Assembly (NCBI GenBank): GCA_963799245.1
Contig: CAWCWN010000006.1
Location: 124,001-188,000, forward strand
DNA: 64,000 nt
Origin: CAWCWN01 sp963799245
Lineage (GTDB): Bacteria > Chloroflexota > Ktedonobacteria > Ktedonobacterales > Ktedonobacteraceae
Direction: 5' to 3'
In this document: in pieces, positions 62,988-64,000 of the stretch
Layout of the letters: every line of letters begins with the position of its first letter
How positions within the stretch are numbered: position 1 is the first letter of the stretch
The notes under the pieces: model-generated
Told to the model about the DNA's origin: nothing
Databases searched by the model: none
The model's input: the letters and a program-made list of their open reading frames with translations, nothing else
Made by a program: the position numbers and the translations under genes

Positions 62988-64000
62988 ATGTTGTCTAGCG
63001 CACGGCCGGTGCCACACGGCCGCGCACGTACTCTGGAGCGCCTGGCGATTTCCCTGCGCGGGGAAGCCGCCATCAATCAGGCCATAGCTGAGGCTGATCC
63101 GCTGGGGGTGGATGAAGCATTTTTGAGCCTGCCAGCTCGCAATGAGAAGGGAGATAGTGAAGGGATACGTTCGCTACTGGCGCGGGCCGTCGCCAGCGCG
63201 CAGAGCATGCCGCAGCCTGATTTTATCCGCTGCAGCGCGGCCATCAGAGATGTCAGCATGCTTGGCGCCTCGCTGGTGAGATACGGCCTGGAGCCCGCGG
63301 ATTGCGAGCCTGCCTTTAGCGATGTTTTGCTGTTCCTGTCCACTAAAACCGCCTCACACATTCCCAGGGACTCATTTATTGACTATACTTCCAGGAATCC
63401 CGTGGATAAGCGCGAACGAACCTTTACCGCGTTGCCCCAAGAAAGACTCTTTATCGCGAGCCTGCGCAGGGGGATGGACGCTCTGAACGCTTGTCTATAT
63501 AACATGATGTCAGCATGTATGTATCCTTTTGCGCGCGAGGAGTGTGCGCTGTATCTCCATTCAGCAACTGATGACTTGCAAAACATGATCGATGCGATTG
63601 TACAGGTGAAAAGAGGCATTACCCCCGAGGTTTTTACCCATCATATCCGTCCTTTTTTTGAGCCATTCCGCGTCGGTGATAGAGGCTATAGCGCTCCCAG
63701 CGGCGCAGAGATGCCCATTTTAAATATTGATCAAATTATCTGGGGAGCCGATTGCAGTGATGAGCTCTACGCGACCTATCTCCAGGCAAATATTATACGC
63801 CTGCCGCAGATTTACCGCACCATCAGCCAGCGAGTCAGCGGACGGATCTCGTTGATTACCATGCTCAAAGATCGCCTCGCGGCGGACAAGCCCTTCAGCT
63901 GCTCTGAACGTGTAGCAATCCAGGAGCTTCATCAGCTCCTCACCAAATTGTACTCTTTCCGCATGCCCCATTACCGAGTTGCGCAGGACAATGTTATACT
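62988..64000 (+). CDS. PrnB-family haem enzyme (IDO/TDO superfamily), partial
   Basis: The frame runs off the right edge after about 337 codons. It aligns along its length with PrnB of pyrrolnitrin synthesis, the haem protein that rearranges and decarboxylates 7-chlorotryptophan. Shared landmarks: TLERLAIS...EADPL at the N-terminus, AAIRDVSMLGASLVRYGLEP, HIRPFFEPFRVGDRGY followed by EMPI and IIWGAD, and SFRMPHYRVAQDN. The His of MPHYR (residue 328) corresponds to PrnB His313, the proximal haem ligand. I place the start at the ATG at 62988; a TTG at 62964 with AGAGGG seven bases upstream is an alternative. No halogenase or other prn gene is visible. The substrate is unknown. Confidence 0.85.
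   Translation, partial: MLSSARPVPHGRARTLERLAISLRGEAAINQAIAEADPLGVDEAFLSLPARNEKGDSEGIRSLLARAVASAQSMPQPDFIRCSAAIRDVSMLGASLVRYGLEPADCEPAFSDVLLFLSTKTASHIPRDSFIDYTSRNPVDKRERTFTALPQERLFIASLRRGMDALNACLYNMMSACMYPFAREECALYLHSATDDLQNMIDAIVQVKRGITPEVFTHHIRPFFEPFRVGDRGYSAPSGAEMPILNIDQIIWGADCSDELYATYLQANIIRLPQIYRTISQRVSGRISLITMLKDRLAADKPFSCSERVAIQELHQLLTKLYSFRMPHYRVAQDNVI

Overview
The window looks like chromosomal DNA of a filamentous, soil-type Chloroflexota close to the Ktedonobacteria. This is an inference from content: two near-identical HEARO (IscB omega) RNAs without an IscB gene, an ISKra4-family insertion sequence, an LLM-type oxidoreductase, a tricorn-like protease, a tandem UspA protein, a DUF5679 zinc ribbon and many long GC-rich palindromic terminators. 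Coding is dense and GC-rich. No rRNA, tRNA or CRISPR array was recognised.

Layout. 1-2.3 kb: partial minus-strand gene, a pyruvate-kinase-like C-terminal remnant, then the ribosome-maturation block rpsP-khpA-rimM and a small hypothetical gene. 2.3-9 kb: a HEARO RNA, a small membrane protein, a BtuF-like binding protein and a lipid-kinase-like gene on the minus strand, transketolase, a second HEARO RNA and RNase HI. 8.5-10.9 kb: a promoter, a structured untranslated RNA ending in a terminator, a Leu-rich leader peptide, a second terminator and leuA. 11-17 kb: broken antiporter, hutF, tricorn-like protease, FKBP isomerase. 17.3-25.9 kb: a complete-looking leader (promoter, 40-codon leader ORF, terminator) followed by pyrB-carA-carB-pyrC-pyrE-pyrF. 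26-29 kb: F420-type oxidoreductase and a membrane Ser/Thr kinase with a repetitive Pro/Ser/Thr tail. 29.1-32.2 kb: an IS4-family element nested in an ISKra4-family element, both with exact 9-bp target duplications. 32.3-48 kb: argS, an FAD oxidoreductase, GH3 and GH18-type glycosidases, two damaged SDR genes next to a LarA-like protein and a sugar-isomerase homologue, a DUF5679 mini-protein, a peptidoglycan amidase, a probable PPi-dependent phosphofructokinase and a tandem universal stress protein. 48-56.6 kb: small accessory and stress-type genes interspersed with gene and transposon remnants. 56.6-64 kb: a biosynthetic locus with two NRPS genes on the minus strand, diverging from a PrnB-family (pyrrolnitrin-type tryptophan-rearranging) haem enzyme that runs off the right edge.

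How parts work together. The pyr genes cover UMP synthesis except the dihydroorotate dehydrogenase step, and their leader has the architecture of the enterobacterial pyrBI attenuator. leuA appears to be controlled by a Leu-codon leader. The NRPS pair reads as A-PCP plus C-A-PCP-TE, a two-module assembly line whose second adenylation code looks aromatic; with the PrnB homologue it suggests an undescribed aromatic-amino-acid-derived metabolite. This locus is the best candidate for new biology here.
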